From: Occallatibacter savannae
GTDB taxonomy: Bacteria > Acidobacteriota > Terriglobia > Terriglobales > Acidobacteriaceae
Assembly (NCBI RefSeq): GCF_003131205.1
Contig: NZ_QFFY01000006.1
Coordinates: 124,001 to 188,000, forward strand
Length of the DNA: 64,000 bases
Direction: 5' to 3'
Shown: positions 51,576 to 61,276 of the stretch, piece by piece
Layout: each line of letters begins with the position of its first letter
Position numbering within the stretch: the stretch's first letter is position 1
Notes under the pieces: model-generated
What the model was told of the DNA's origin: nothing
Databases searched by the model: none
Seen by the model: only the letters and a program-made list of their open reading frames with translations
Translations under genes and position numbers: made by a program

Positions 51576-51950
51576 CTATTTCCCCAATTTCAGCCCGACA
51601 ACAATTCTCTCTTCATTCGACATGTCGCCGATGAACCTTTTGGGGGGAAGTGGAAATTCTTTGATGAGGGTCGGTAAAGCTACAATGTTGGCGTCCCTTG
51701 TCGAACCGGGGGTTTGGTAGACGTCAATTACCTCCAGTTCATAGAAGCCGGCCAGATATTGATCGCAAATTCGGCGCACGTTTGTAATCGCTTGAGTAGA
51801 TCGATTCGTATTTCCAGCGACGTACAGCCTGAAGACGTACTTCGGGGGTGAGAGACCCGAGACCAGCCGTTCGAATTCGTGTAGAGTTTGATCCGTCTGG
51901 GACTCAGAATTTCGATTTTTGCCGGGTCGTTCGTCCGGTCGATCCTGCAT
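51576..51950 (-). CDS. kaiB: KaiB-family protein (second copy)
   Basis: 124 residues. A flexible, polar N-terminus of about 35 residues precedes the KaiB thioredoxin-like fold: YVFRLYVAGNTNRSTQAITNVRRICDQYLAGFYELEVIDVYQTPG, then IVALPTLIKEFPLPPKRFIGDMS and ERIVVGL. The block RLYVAG and the PTL.....P segment are family marks. KaiB switches fold to bind the KaiC ring in cyanobacteria; in non-photosynthetic bacteria it is linked to stress. The preceding kaiB gene is 14 bp away and the kinase 4 bp downstream. Confidence 0.9.
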   Translation of the reverse strand: MQDRPDERPGKNRNSESQTDQTLHEFERLVSGLSPPKYVFRLYVAGNTNRSTQAITNVRRICDQYLAGFYELEVIDVYQTPGSTRDANIVALPTLIKEFPLPPKRFIGDMSNEERIVVGLKLGK

Positions 51951-51964
51951 AGTTTTCCTGCTCT

Positions 51965-52285
51965 CTATCGGATGGAGACCGCGGACTTGAGATCCAGGCC
52001 GATTAGCACACGCTCTTCCTTAGCTAAGTCGCCGATAATCTTCTTTACAGGCGGTGGCAATTGGCGAACCAGAGTCGGCACCGCGATGATCTGATCGCCT
52101 TTTGCGAGCTGAGGCTGAACGAGCAGATCGATCACTTCAATCTGATACAAACCTTTTAGATGCGTCTCGCAGATCCGCTTGAGGTTTGTGAACGCGGCGA
52201 CCGATTTCGGCGTCTGTCCGGCTACATAAAGTCTCAGAAGCCAAGTTCTCGACGGATCGTCGCTTTTAGTATCCTTGGGATCCAT
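51965..52285 (-). CDS. kaiB: KaiB-family protein (first copy)
   Basis: 106 residues, close to cyanobacterial KaiB length. WLLRLYVAGQTPKSVAAFTNLKRICETHLKGLYQIEVIDLLVQPQ and IIAVPTLVRQLPPPVKKIIGDLA carry the KaiB signatures. Only about half of the positions match the second copy, so these are old paralogues that could bind different partners. It lies 48 bp downstream of kaiC in the same operon. No kaiA is visible, in line with reduced kaiBC modules in other non-cyanobacteria. Confidence 0.92.
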   Translation of the reverse strand: MDPKDTKSDDPSRTWLLRLYVAGQTPKSVAAFTNLKRICETHLKGLYQIEVIDLLVQPQLAKGDQIIAVPTLVRQLPPPVKKIIGDLAKEERVLIGLDLKSAVSIR

Positions 52286-52333
52286 TTTTCTCCCTTCGAA
52301 CGATCAAGCTAGAGAAGTCGTTTCTTGACGTTA

Positions 52334-53764
52334 TCAATCGACTTTGGGATCGGCGGCCTCTCCAATGTGAATCCCATTGTTTCCGATCACGAACTGTCTT
52401 AGCACATGCGAATGAGCCATTCCGCGGGATTTAAGGACAAGGATGCCAAAGCTTCGGAAGCCGTCTTTTTCTGTGTCTCGCAACAATATCCAGGAATCCA
52501 TGATCGAGGATATTTGCTCGTCTGTGCGATCGGAAGGAGCTCCGTAGCTAGTGAGGTGGGTAAAAAGCGCGGTGACCTGCTGCATCTTCAGGAAGTCGAC
52601 TAGCCGGATGAGCATTGATTTGACGCTGCTCTGCTCTACTGATGTGGTGAAGTTCGATATAGGATCGATGACCACGACCGAAGGATCGAAATCTCTGATT
52701 ACCTGAATCATCGAGGCCAGGTGCGCCTCAAGCCCGAGATTGCTCGGCCTGACACTGTGAATCTGAAGCAAGCCTTCCTCAACGCAAGGTTGCAAATTGA
52801 GCCCGATCGAGGACGTGTTGCGAACAATCTGAGCTTTCGATTCCTCGAAACCGAAATAGAGCGCCTTTTCTCCCCGGTCGCATGCGGCCTTTAAAAAGGC
52901 CAGCGCCAAACTGGATTTGCCCGTACCCGGTGTCCCAGAAACAAGAACACTGCTTCCCTTGAAGAAGCCCTTTCCGCCAAGCATTTGATCCAGTTCCGGT
53001 ACGCCGGATGAGACGCGCTCATCGGATGCACCATGGGTCAGGCCGACAGAGGTCAACGGGAACACGGAGATGCCCTCCGGGCCCATCAAGAAGGGGTACT
53101 CATCACTGCCGTGCCCGGTCCCTCGATACTTGACAATGCGTAGCCGTCGCGTTGAGATCTGGTCGTAAATGCGGTGATCGAGCAGGATGACGCAGTCGGC
53201 CACGTACTCCTCTAGTCCGTAGCGGGTGAGCGATCCATCGCCACGCTCTCCAGTTACAACCGCGGTCAATCCTCGTTCTTTGAGCCAACGAAAAAGGCGG
53301 CGTAGCTCAGCTCGGAGGAGAGACTGATCGCGAAGCCCGGCAAAAAGGACTTCGAGGGTGTCGAGAACGACTCGCTTTGCTCCGATCGAATCGACAGCGC
53401 TGGCGAGACGGATGAACAAACCTTCAAGGTCATATTCCCCGGTCTCCTCGATCTCACTTCGTTCGATGAAGACATGATCGATGGCCAGTTTACCTGCGCG
53501 TTCTAACTCGGGCAGGTCAAAGCCGAAAGAAGCTACATTCTGGGTGAGCTCGTCGGCCGTCTCTTCGAAAGCCATGAAAACGCCTGGTTCGCCAAACTCG
53601 ATGGCGCCACGAACGAGGAATTCGAGACCAAGTACGGTCTTGCCCGATCCTGCGCTCCCGCAGACCAGAGTGGTTCGGCCGGCAGGTAGCCCGCCAGCCG
53701 TGATTTCGTCGAGGCCCTGAATCCCAGTGAGGGCCTTGGCAAGCCCAATTTTATCTTTACCCAT
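52334..53764 (-). CDS. kaiC: KaiC-family double-ATPase
   Basis: 476 residues, two RecA-like domains. CI: Walker A GSAGSGKT (36-43), catalytic FEE (66-68). CII: Walker A GTPGTGKS (277-284), FEE (306-308). The CII autophosphorylation pair, Ser431/Thr432 in cyanobacteria, is Ser419/Ser420 here in EQISSIMDSWILL. It retains the overall frame of KaiC including the C-terminal tail (shorter than the cyanobacterial A-loop region). Expected to form hexameric rings with ATPase and autokinase activity and to partner the two KaiB proteins. It opens a four-gene operon and is divergent from the DUF2231-Rieske gene across 204 bp. Confidence 0.93.
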   Translation of the reverse strand: MGKDKIGLAKALTGIQGLDEITAGGLPAGRTTLVCGSAGSGKTVLGLEFLVRGAIEFGEPGVFMAFEETADELTQNVASFGFDLPELERAGKLAIDHVFIERSEIEETGEYDLEGLFIRLASAVDSIGAKRVVLDTLEVLFAGLRDQSLLRAELRRLFRWLKERGLTAVVTGERGDGSLTRYGLEEYVADCVILLDHRIYDQISTRRLRIVKYRGTGHGSDEYPFLMGPEGISVFPLTSVGLTHGASDERVSSGVPELDQMLGGKGFFKGSSVLVSGTPGTGKSSLALAFLKAACDRGEKALYFGFEESKAQIVRNTSSIGLNLQPCVEEGLLQIHSVRPSNLGLEAHLASMIQVIRDFDPSVVVIDPISNFTTSVEQSSVKSMLIRLVDFLKMQQVTALFTHLTSYGAPSDRTDEQISSIMDSWILLRDTEKDGFRSFGILVLKSRGMAHSHVLRQFVIGNNGIHIGEAADPKVD

Positions 53765-53968
53765 CGATCGGTCCCGTTTCAGGATTGAATATTAAACCCT
53801 TGATGCGAAAAAGGATAGAGCTAAGTTATCCCCCGGAACGCTGCGTCCAAAAGTTTTGAGCTGGCTTGCGGTCCACCTAGTTCGCGGTGGCCCGTTCTCG
53901 TCACAGCGCGAAGTCGCGTCGGAGGGGAGGTTCGCGTTCAGGCGCAGCCGAGGTGCATCAAAGATGAA

Positions 53969-54898
53969 ATGGCTGACGATTCTAACGACCGGTCAATGGC
54001 GGCTAAACAACCTCCGGCTGACGAAAGGCTCCAGAAGATCGTTGATAAAGCTCTCTACGCCGGGGGAAATGAAGAAGCACAAAAGCTTAGAAATTTTCTG
54101 AACGGTACCTGGTTGGGCGAGCCGTTGCACGTCGTGCTGACAGACGTGCCGATCGGGGCGTGGACAGCCGCGATGTACTTCGATCTCTTAGATTTGATCG
54201 TTGAGCGCCGTGAGTTCGGCCCAGCAGCGGACGCTTTAATCGCCATAGGACTGGCGGGGGCAGCAGGGGCGGCAGCAACTGGCATCACAGATTGGTCGGA
54301 CGTGGATCCACCGGCCCGTCGTCTCGGATTGATTCACGGGCTCATGAACGTTGGTGGAACCGCCCTGTTTGCCATATCTCTGTTGTTGCGAAGAAAGACA
54401 TGCCGTACAAGTGGCCGCGCTGCCAGTGTTCTTGGCTTCGCTGTAATGAGCTACGCGGCACATCTCGGCGGAAAGCTGGTCTATGAACAGCGAGTGGGCG
54501 TTGACCGGACCCCCGGCCAGGTTCTTCCCGACAATTTCGTTCCCGTTATTCAGGAATCTAAGCTAGCCGACGACAAGCCGACCCGGGTGATGGCTGAGGG
54601 CGTGCCGATTCTTCTCGTCCGCCGAGCCGGCCGTCTCTTTGCCTTGGCCGATACCTGCTCACATTTCAGTGGACCTCTTTCCGAAGGCAAGCTGGTGGAC
54701 AACTGCATTGAATGTCCGTATCACGCTTCGCGGTTTAGCCTCGAAGATGGCCACGTCGTTAACGGACCTGCGGTACACCCGCAGCCACGCCTCGAAGTCC
54801 GCGCACATGACGGACAGATCGAAATAAGGAAGGCGCCTTTACCCAATCCGGATGGTTCACAATCACTTCACTCGGTTCAGCCGTCTCTGCCCGTTTAG
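53969..54898 (+). CDS. DUF2231 membrane protein fused to a Rieske [2Fe-2S] domain
   Basis: 309 residues. The first half is a DUF2231-like integral membrane module with four hydrophobic helices (VVLTDVPIGAWTAAMYFDLLDLI; ALIAIGLAGAAGAAATGITDW; GLMNVGGTALFAISLLL; SVLGFAVMSYAAHLGG). The second half is a Rieske domain with cluster ligands CSH near 225 and CPYH about 18 residues on (CSHFSGPL and CPYHASRF). This architecture suggests membrane-bound electron transfer. Start ATG 53969 is weakly supported; an ATG at 53996 is close. It is divergent from kaiC and could share control elements with the clock-like operon. Confidence 0.88.
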   Translation: MADDSNDRSMAAKQPPADERLQKIVDKALYAGGNEEAQKLRNFLNGTWLGEPLHVVLTDVPIGAWTAAMYFDLLDLIVERREFGPAADALIAIGLAGAAGAAATGITDWSDVDPPARRLGLIHGLMNVGGTALFAISLLLRRKTCRTSGRAASVLGFAVMSYAAHLGGKLVYEQRVGVDRTPGQVLPDNFVPVIQESKLADDKPTRVMAEGVPILLVRRAGRLFALADTCSHFSGPLSEGKLVDNCIECPYHASRFSLEDGHVVNGPAVHPQPRLEVRAHDGQIEIRKAPLPNPDGSQSLHSVQPSLPV

Positions 54899-55079
54899 TT
54901 GCCGGAGCAGCATTGTGCTTACACCTCCTGCTGCTCGCTTTCGAAGTTGAGACCCGGCAGCGCGGCATTGAGCTGTCTGCTTGGGAGCAGCTCCCGCCAA
55001 GAGTTTCCGTCGGGAACTCGGACAGCGGAAGCCAAGGGGGTCTCCCTGCATCACTCGAATGCACCGATGCTGCCGCAGC

Positions 55080-56534
55080 TCACTGAACCGTGATCGCGTA
55101 TGACTTCTTCAAGAGCAGATTGTCATATCCCGCAGCAACGATGGTGATGGTATGTTTTCCGGCTGAAAGAGCTAACGTCGCGTCCAGGAAGCCAGAATGC
55201 GAAAAATCATGTTTCGCAAGCTGCTCATATTTCTTCGCACCATCCACCCAGACCTCAAGCTTGCGCGTGATCGTCTGTCCAGCCGCACTGGCGCTAATCC
55301 TTACTGAGGTTGAGGCGTATGTTGTCGCTGAGCATACGTGAATCCCAGTTGAGGCGTTTGGCAAGGAACAGCCTCCGTAGTAGCCGCCCGATGTGTCGTT
55401 GACGAAGAACTGTCCGGTTTGCGCATTATTTGCGAAGGTATCAACCATTAAATCGGGCTTCGAATCACGATTGGCGCGGATAGTCGCCACACCGAAGTCC
55501 AACTCGCTGTTCGAATAAACGTTTATCTCGTTATTCCAGGTCCGGTTTCCATTACCGGTTAAAACTGCGAGAGTACGGGTTCCTCCTCCGTCCGAGTTCT
55601 GTGCTTCAACCACGGCGAAGTCCTGTTTACCGTCACCGTTGAAGTCACCCACATCAACGCTTGGACTCTTATCAGGGATACTGCCCCAGGTCCAAGCCAC
55701 GGTATACCCGTGCGTAGGAATCTCGTTCTCACTAATGCTGCGCGAGGAATTACCGTAAATGACCCAAACGGCCCGATAGAACGTGTCCGTCATGTAGCCG
55801 CCCGAAGCTACACCAACTCCTACGAGGTCACTCTTGCCGTCGCCATCGATGTCCATCAAATACACCTGTGGATGATGCGCTGTGGTTGCATTCACGATCT
55901 GGAAGTGTCCGGTATTGTCCCCGAAATAGAGATAGGTGTTCCCAGTAGATGTCACTGCAATGTCAGCCTTGCCGTCACCGTCGAAATCGCCCACGCTTAA
56001 TTGATTTGATCCCGGGACTACGGTAGTAGGACCCAATGTGAATCCGCTCGCATGATTGTTGAACCAGATGCGCAAGTAACCCGGTGTCGCGATGGCCAGG
56101 TCGGGGAAGCCATCATGGTTGAAGTCGCCGACCACCATGTCCTCGATGTCTCCCAGCAGATAGGTCGCCTGCAAATGAAGTCCGCCGCTTCCTGTGTTCA
56201 GGTACTCATAAAATCCTGGTGCGAATGAATTGAATGCAATCACGTCAGGCTTGCCGTCATTGTTGATGTCGAGCACCACGGTGCCCGATCCCGCATTGTC
56301 AGGCACGTTGTAATTCACGGGAGCTGCATATGTCGCGTCGGCTGTACTCAGCGCGACAGCAAACCCGGTTTGCGTGTGATACACCAAGTCTTCCCGGCCA
56401 TCGTTGTTGAGATCAGCGTGAGCGTAGGCGTAGGTGGACGTGTACGAGCGGTGTCCGAAAATAGGCGCTTGCGCTAGGCCGCTGGCAGATATGGCCGTTG
56501 TAATGAGGACTGTGGCTAGGCTGACGACTCTCAC
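55080..56534 (-). CDS. Exported FG-GAP/VCBS repeat protein
   Basis: About 484 residues from GTG 56534 with AGGAG 9 nt upstream. Signal peptide VVSLATVLITTAISASGLAQA. The mature part has about six FG-GAP/VCBS-like blades marked by calcium-binding DxNxDG or DxDGDG motifs (DLNNDGREDLVY, DINNDGKPDVIA, DFNHDGFPDLAI, DFDGDGKADIAV, DIDGDGKSDLVG, DFNGDGKQDFAV), folding as a beta propeller. A C-terminal Ig-like domain ends the protein. These exported proteins are common in Acidobacteria and may bind surface polymers; function unknown. It stands alone with convergent and divergent neighbours. Confidence 0.85.
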   Translation of the reverse strand: MRVVSLATVLITTAISASGLAQAPIFGHRSYTSTYAYAHADLNNDGREDLVYHTQTGFAVALSTADATYAAPVNYNVPDNAGSGTVVLDINNDGKPDVIAFNSFAPGFYEYLNTGSGGLHLQATYLLGDIEDMVVGDFNHDGFPDLAIATPGYLRIWFNNHASGFTLGPTTVVPGSNQLSVGDFDGDGKADIAVTSTGNTYLYFGDNTGHFQIVNATTAHHPQVYLMDIDGDGKSDLVGVGVASGGYMTDTFYRAVWVIYGNSSRSISENEIPTHGYTVAWTWGSIPDKSPSVDVGDFNGDGKQDFAVVEAQNSDGGGTRTLAVLTGNGNRTWNNEINVYSNSELDFGVATIRANRDSKPDLMVDTFANNAQTGQFFVNDTSGGYYGGCSLPNASTGIHVCSATTYASTSVRISASAAGQTITRKLEVWVDGAKKYEQLAKHDFSHSGFLDATLALSAGKHTITIVAAGYDNLLLKKSYAITVQ

Positions 56535-56792
56535 GCTGTTGTACTCCTGGGGAAACACTCGGCTTTCAGCTCACACCTGCCAAGATGCTGTTCGATGAAC
56601 CGGGGGTGCCCGGGACGTAGGCGAGCGCCTGAAGCTTTTGGAGGCTCGGCCGAGTCGATGTTGGGTTCCCTACGTTCCACCCATATCTTGAAATGGACTT
56701 AGAACGTACAAACATTAAGCTGGTCCGGGCATCTGTTCAGATGTGACCGCGACCGGTCCGACTCGGGGACTCCATTCCCGAAAGGAGGCCAT

Positions 56793-58001
56793 GTGTTCGC
56801 CACCCCTATACACAATTTGTTTTCTGGTACCAGCCACCGTAGTGCCGTTCTCACCATTGCGGCTATCCTCGCGATGATGAGTCTTATCGGCGTTGCGAAC
56901 GCCGCTACTCCGGTCGCGCATGTCTATGTCGCAGAACCCACACAGATTCTGGGATACAACGCAGCGCCGGATGGAACCTTGACGGCTATCCCTGGCTCTC
57001 CTTTCCCGATTTCCGTGTTCGGTATGGCGGTCACCGGCAGCTACCTGTTCGGTTCAAGCTTCGATGGGGTTCACGTCAACTCCTACCACATCCAGGCGAA
57101 TGGATCGCTGGTGTTTGCCACCTCAACCAATGTCGCCAAGTTCAACACCGGGACCACCTGCCCGAATCTCCAAGCTAGTCCGTTGGTGCTCGACCATACG
57201 GGCGCTACGCTCTACACCGTTGCTTACCATGGCGCAACCTGCAACTCTACTTCCTACAAATCTTTCGCTATTAACAAGAGCACGGGTGGACTCAGCTACC
57301 TCGGGGACAGCGGCACCCGTAAGGTTTGGAATTTTCCCCTCACCTTCAGCTCCAGCAACCAGTTCGCATATGGAGCGGGCTGCGTGGGTGGACTCACCAC
57401 TCCCTACTGGGCGGAATCGTTCGGCATTCTTAAGCGCAGTACGAGCGGACTGCTCACCTATACAACGGCGAGCGCTCCCAAACCTCCAACGAAGGACAGT
57501 AGCTACTTCTTCTGCCGCAGCCTTGCATCAGCAAGCCCTAGTGACGATCTCATCGTTGGAGTCTATAAACTCACTTCGACCTCGACCAGCCTTTTCAATC
57601 ACGGCAGTATGCTTGCGACTTACGAGATGCAGAGCAACGGGAGCCTCGCGACGAATAGCAAGTACAACAACATGCCGTGGGTTACGCAGGTCGGAGAGTT
57701 GGCGGACCTTAAGATGTCGCCTTCAGGCAAATTCATTGCGGTAGCCGGTTCGAGCGGTCTGATAGTGTGGCATGTGAATGAAGATGCCGCGCCGTCCCGA
57801 TACAACGGTCTACTTACGTCAGACCTAATAGATGATGTCTCCTGGGACAATGGGAATCATCTTTACGCCGTCTCGGTCGAGGGAAGGCTGCACGTTTTCA
57901 CCATCACAGCCGATACCTATGTCGAGGCACCTGGATCGCCATACTCGGTCCCAGCCGGGGGATACGCCATCCGAATGATCGTTCAGCCTCTGACGGACTG
58001 A
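56793..58001 (+). CDS. Exported beta-propeller protein
   Basis: 402 residues starting at GTG 56793, with AAAGGAGG 5 nt upstream (an overlapping ATG is out of frame). Signal peptide VLTIAAILAMMSLIGVANAA. The body begins VAHVYVAEPTQILGYNAAPDGTLTAIPGSPF, resembling the Lactonase/YVTN seven-blade propellers (repeated A.P.G.L....GSP motifs), and later has SPSGKFIAVAGSSGLIVWHV. The family includes lactonases, but most acidobacterial members are of unknown function. Divergent from the VCBS gene across 258 bp. Confidence 0.78.
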   Translation: MFATPIHNLFSGTSHRSAVLTIAAILAMMSLIGVANAATPVAHVYVAEPTQILGYNAAPDGTLTAIPGSPFPISVFGMAVTGSYLFGSSFDGVHVNSYHIQANGSLVFATSTNVAKFNTGTTCPNLQASPLVLDHTGATLYTVAYHGATCNSTSYKSFAINKSTGGLSYLGDSGTRKVWNFPLTFSSSNQFAYGAGCVGGLTTPYWAESFGILKRSTSGLLTYTTASAPKPPTKDSSYFFCRSLASASPSDDLIVGVYKLTSTSTSLFNHGSMLATYEMQSNGSLATNSKYNNMPWVTQVGELADLKMSPSGKFIAVAGSSGLIVWHVNEDAAPSRYNGLLTSDLIDDVSWDNGNHLYAVSVEGRLHVFTITADTYVEAPGSPYSVPAGGYAIRMIVQPLTD

Positions 58002-58218
58002 CCGAGGCGAGCCTTACTTGAGGGAGCACTTGCCAAGAATGTTGTTCACTGCCCGCTTTTCGATTGCGGTCTGATGACTGCCGACGCGGAAGGCTCTTTC
58101 TCACAGAGAATTCCAGGAGCTTCGTACTCCTGGAATTTCTCTTCTGCGATTACCGTGAATCCTTCTGACAATGATTTTGGAATTCCCTTGTATCACTAGC
58201 TGCACATCCAAAGCCGGT

Positions 58219-59346
58219 TCAGTGTTCTCGCCTTGCCTCATCGGCATCTTCGGCAAGATCGCGCATGAGGCTAAAGAACGCTGGAGATTGACCAGAGAAG
58301 AGCCCCATTTCGGTCAGGAATTTGACGACGCCCTTGGCGATCCCTTTGGTCTCTGTCGGCCGTATCACCGAGCATTTCGGAAGCTTGCGGCTTATGAAGG
58401 GACAAGGCTCGGGCATGATCAGGTTCGTCTGAAACTGCTCGCCGCCAAAGGGCGGAGAATTTAGATCGGGAAAAGTCACCGAAACTCCGGTCTTTGGATC
58501 GACTGCCGTAAGCGGAGGAGCATTTCCCGCCTTATCTGCCCAGGTCTGGAAGTGCATCGTTTCGGTCGGCCCAATGCTGATCAAAATCCTCAGCACCTCG
58601 ACGCTGCTTGCTCGCTGCGCCATCGCCGGATATAAGCTGTTGCCGCCCTGCTCGATGGTAGGCATATGGAAACCAGCAGTGTTTGCAATCGCCTGCAGGA
58701 AGTTAGGGTCCGTTGTGTCGGCGTCCGTCCTGGGGATCGCCGTGTGTTTTCCGACCGCCAGGGTCGGTACAGCTTGCGGGAAAACGAAGCTTGGATCGAG
58801 GTCCGGATTGTGCGAATCGCTGCGATAGCGGGTCCACCAACTCGTGTCCAGCGTAAGTTCCATCAAATTTGTGAGTCTCAGCTTGCCGCTTGAGCCAGTC
58901 GCAGTGCTTCCCATTAGAGTCCGGAACGGCTCCAGATTCACAGGATCGGCACCCTTCGAAACCAGATAGGCATTTAGGAAACTCTGATGTGTGAACTCAT
59001 CGTCCGTATTGTCATGGACATACTGGGCCATGTCCGCGTCAAGCACCGAGAGAGCTGCGGTAAATGCAGCATTTCCGCTTCCGCCTGGAACTTCCTTGTC
59101 GGGGATGCCACAGAGTTCGTTGTACTGCACCCAGAAATCACTTTCCAGGATCTCTGCGGCGGCGGCGAACCGCAACAGCGCAGCGTCTCCTCTTGATAAG
59201 CGCGCGCTGTGTTCACTCTTCTCGTCGTCTGCGAGCGCCGATGAACCGCTGTTCAACAGTCCAACTCCGGCGGTTGCAAGGCCTGCAGCCGCGAATCCCT
59301 TCGTAACGAAGGAACGGCGATCAATCGATCGGTTTGTTTGCTCCAT
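58219..59346 (-). CDS. Tat-exported ferritin-like protein
   Basis: 375 residues. The N-terminus has a twin-arginine motif (IDRRSFVTKGFAAAGLATAG). The mature part opens with a ferritin-like helix bundle: ALLRFAAAAEILESDFWVQYNEL and later ADMAQYVHDNTDDEFTHQSFLNAYL, with acidic metal-ligand residues (Glu, ExxH-like EFTH). This corresponds to the 'ferritin-like domain' proteins with Tat signals (DUF4439-like). The C-terminal half is less conserved, with a second helix pair near VEVLRILISIGPTETMHFQTW. Possible roles include metal or radical chemistry in the periplasm. Alone between two unrelated genes. Confidence 0.8.
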   Translation of the reverse strand: MEQTNRSIDRRSFVTKGFAAAGLATAGVGLLNSGSSALADDEKSEHSARLSRGDAALLRFAAAAEILESDFWVQYNELCGIPDKEVPGGSGNAAFTAALSVLDADMAQYVHDNTDDEFTHQSFLNAYLVSKGADPVNLEPFRTLMGSTATGSSGKLRLTNLMELTLDTSWWTRYRSDSHNPDLDPSFVFPQAVPTLAVGKHTAIPRTDADTTDPNFLQAIANTAGFHMPTIEQGGNSLYPAMAQRASSVEVLRILISIGPTETMHFQTWADKAGNAPPLTAVDPKTGVSVTFPDLNSPPFGGEQFQTNLIMPEPCPFISRKLPKCSVIRPTETKGIAKGVVKFLTEMGLFSGQSPAFFSLMRDLAEDADEARREH

Positions 59347-59682
59347 GAGAGAGCCTCCTACTGCTCAGAAGACTGCGCTTCATCAACACAGGCAGGTGTC
59401 AACCGAAGGTAATTCGATTGTCATTTCGGCAACTGGGCAGTTGAATCCTGCAAAAGGCGCAATTTGCATCGGATGCCCTGACGGAGACGAGTTGCCCGAG
59501 GATTCAGAACCCAGACAACTGGCAAATCGACTGAGCGATCCATTCATCTCCAGAAAAGGCCTCGGCGACTTTCTAGTACTGTTACCTGCCTGATTGTGGT
59601 ATTCGAGTCGTTACAGAGGCTGCCTACACTGGTCCCTGCGGTCGCGGTTCTGCTTCTCCGCAGCACAAGGCTAGGGCCTCCG

Positions 59683-59940
59683 ATGAACACGCGACCCGTC
59701 TGGAGGTCTCCAGCGGTGAAATTCATCGGGACATCTATACTCGCTGCGCTTCTGCTGGCTGCTCCATGCCTTGCGCAAAACGTGTCCGGAACCATCAGTA
59801 TCAAGAAACGACTGACACACCGCAGCATCACTCCGTCGATCAGCAGGGTACCGCTGTCAAGATGGGCAGACCCGATCGCATTCAACCGATCCCGAGCAGT
59901 GCTTCTGCAGAGTGTCTGTTCAAGGCAGGTTCCGCATTGA
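59683..59940 (+). pseudogene. Truncated exported-protein remnant upstream of Nramp
   Basis: From ATG 59683 a good signal peptide follows (VKFIGTSILAALLLAAPCLAQ), then NVSGTISIKKRLTHRSITPSI. The frame then appears to shift: the adjacent frame reads SVDQQGTAVKMG and the first frame resumes ADPIAFNRSRAV. After about 40 residues the sequence runs out at 59940, just before the Nramp gene. It looks like the 5' part of a degraded secreted-protein gene. I cannot name the family. Confidence 0.35.
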
Positions 59941-60001
59941 CTGGCTTTCCTAGCCCACTCAGCCAAACAGCAAGCATCGGCAGCTCTGCATCCAAGCGGC
60001 G

Positions 60002-61276
60002 GTGAGCGAATCGCATAATCCGTCACAACAGCACACGGTTTTGAGGTCTCTCGGGCTAGGGCTAATCACAGGCGCAGCGGACGACGACTGTTCAGCTATC
60101 GGAACCTATGCACAAGCCGGTGCACAACTCGGCTACAAGGTGCTTTGGACCGCACCTGTCACTTTCCCGATGATGGTGGCAGTTGTCTATCTCTCGGGGA
60201 AGTTGGGCCAGGTCACGGGGGAAGGGCTGTTCAGTGTTCTTCGCAGCCATTACCCCCGATGGTTCTTTTACCTTGTGCTGGCAGGCGTGGTGACCGGAAA
60301 TACGATTGAGGCCGGAGCAGACATCGGAGGAATGTCGGCTGCCATTGGAATTCTCCTGCATTGGCCACAGTGGGTGCTGGTTCTTAGCGTGACGGCTGTG
60401 TCACTTGTACTCCAAATTTGGGGGTCCTACAAACTTATCCGGAATATTTTCAGAGTCATCGCTCTTTCTCTGGCCGCGTACATCTTTTCTGCATTTCTGG
60501 CCCACCCTGACCTCGGGGGAGTTCTCAAAGGTACGCTGATCCCCTCCATCGGCTTCAACAAGGAATCCTTGTCGATTCTGGTGGCCATCGTTGGAACATC
60601 CCTGTCGGCCTATCTGTACACATGGCAATCGAACGAGGAGGTCGAAGAAAAAGAAGCAGCCGGGAAGCACACCGTCCGTGAACGCCGGGGGACAACAGAT
60701 GGAGAGTTGAGAAGCAGTCTTTGGGACGTTATCTTCGGAATGTTGTTTTCGAACGTCGTCATGTACTTCATCATTCTGGCTACGGCGGCAACCCTCTTCT
60801 CGGTAGGGAAGCATGACATTAATACGGCAGCCGAGGCCGCACAGTCGCTCACTCCGCTTGCCGGGCGAGCAGCTGGTCTTCTATTCACGCTCGGAATCAT
60901 CGGAGTAGGATTTCTAGCAATTCCTGTCATGACTACCGGCGCTGCCTACGACCTTAGCCAGTCGTTGGGTTGGAAGAACGGCCTGTACCAGAAGCCATCT
61001 GAGGCAAAGAAGTTTTATGCTGCAATAACCTTCTTCACCTTAGTAGCGATGGGGCTAAATTTTTTCGGAATCAATCCGATGCGGGCACTAGTCATTGCGG
61101 GGATTGTCCAGGGTTTCTCCACGCCACCCTTAATGGCGCTCATTATGGCCATGACCAATAATCGCCGAATCATGAAGGATCGTGTCAATGGGCGATTGGC
61201 TAACATTTTGGGTTGGGTAACAACAATCGCGATTTTTTCCGCTTCCCTCGGGCTAGTAATCAGCCTTTTTCTTTGA
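60002..61276 (+). CDS. Nramp-family divalent metal transporter, atypical
   Basis: 424 residues, about 11-12 membrane helices. The TM1 motif, DPGN in classical manganese importers, is represented by GAADDDCSAIGTYAQAGAQLGY. It resembles the DDDPSGI variant of NrmT-like proteins but has Cys in place of Pro and Ala in place of Gly. TM6, MPH in classical proteins, is here a VVMYFIILATAATL segment without that motif. The large loop between the helices around residue 210-235 is charged (EEVEEKEAAGKHTVRERRGTTD). GTG start at 60002. Likely an inner-membrane metal transporter, maybe for Mg2+ rather than Mn2+; substrate uncertain. Confidence 0.82.
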   Translation: MSESHNPSQQHTVLRSLGLGLITGAADDDCSAIGTYAQAGAQLGYKVLWTAPVTFPMMVAVVYLSGKLGQVTGEGLFSVLRSHYPRWFFYLVLAGVVTGNTIEAGADIGGMSAAIGILLHWPQWVLVLSVTAVSLVLQIWGSYKLIRNIFRVIALSLAAYIFSAFLAHPDLGGVLKGTLIPSIGFNKESLSILVAIVGTSLSAYLYTWQSNEEVEEKEAAGKHTVRERRGTTDGELRSSLWDVIFGMLFSNVVMYFIILATAATLFSVGKHDINTAAEAAQSLTPLAGRAAGLLFTLGIIGVGFLAIPVMTTGAAYDLSQSLGWKNGLYQKPSEAKKFYAAITFFTLVAMGLNFFGINPMRALVIAGIVQGFSTPPLMALIMAMTNNRRIMKDRVNGRLANILGWVTTIAIFSASLGLVISLFL

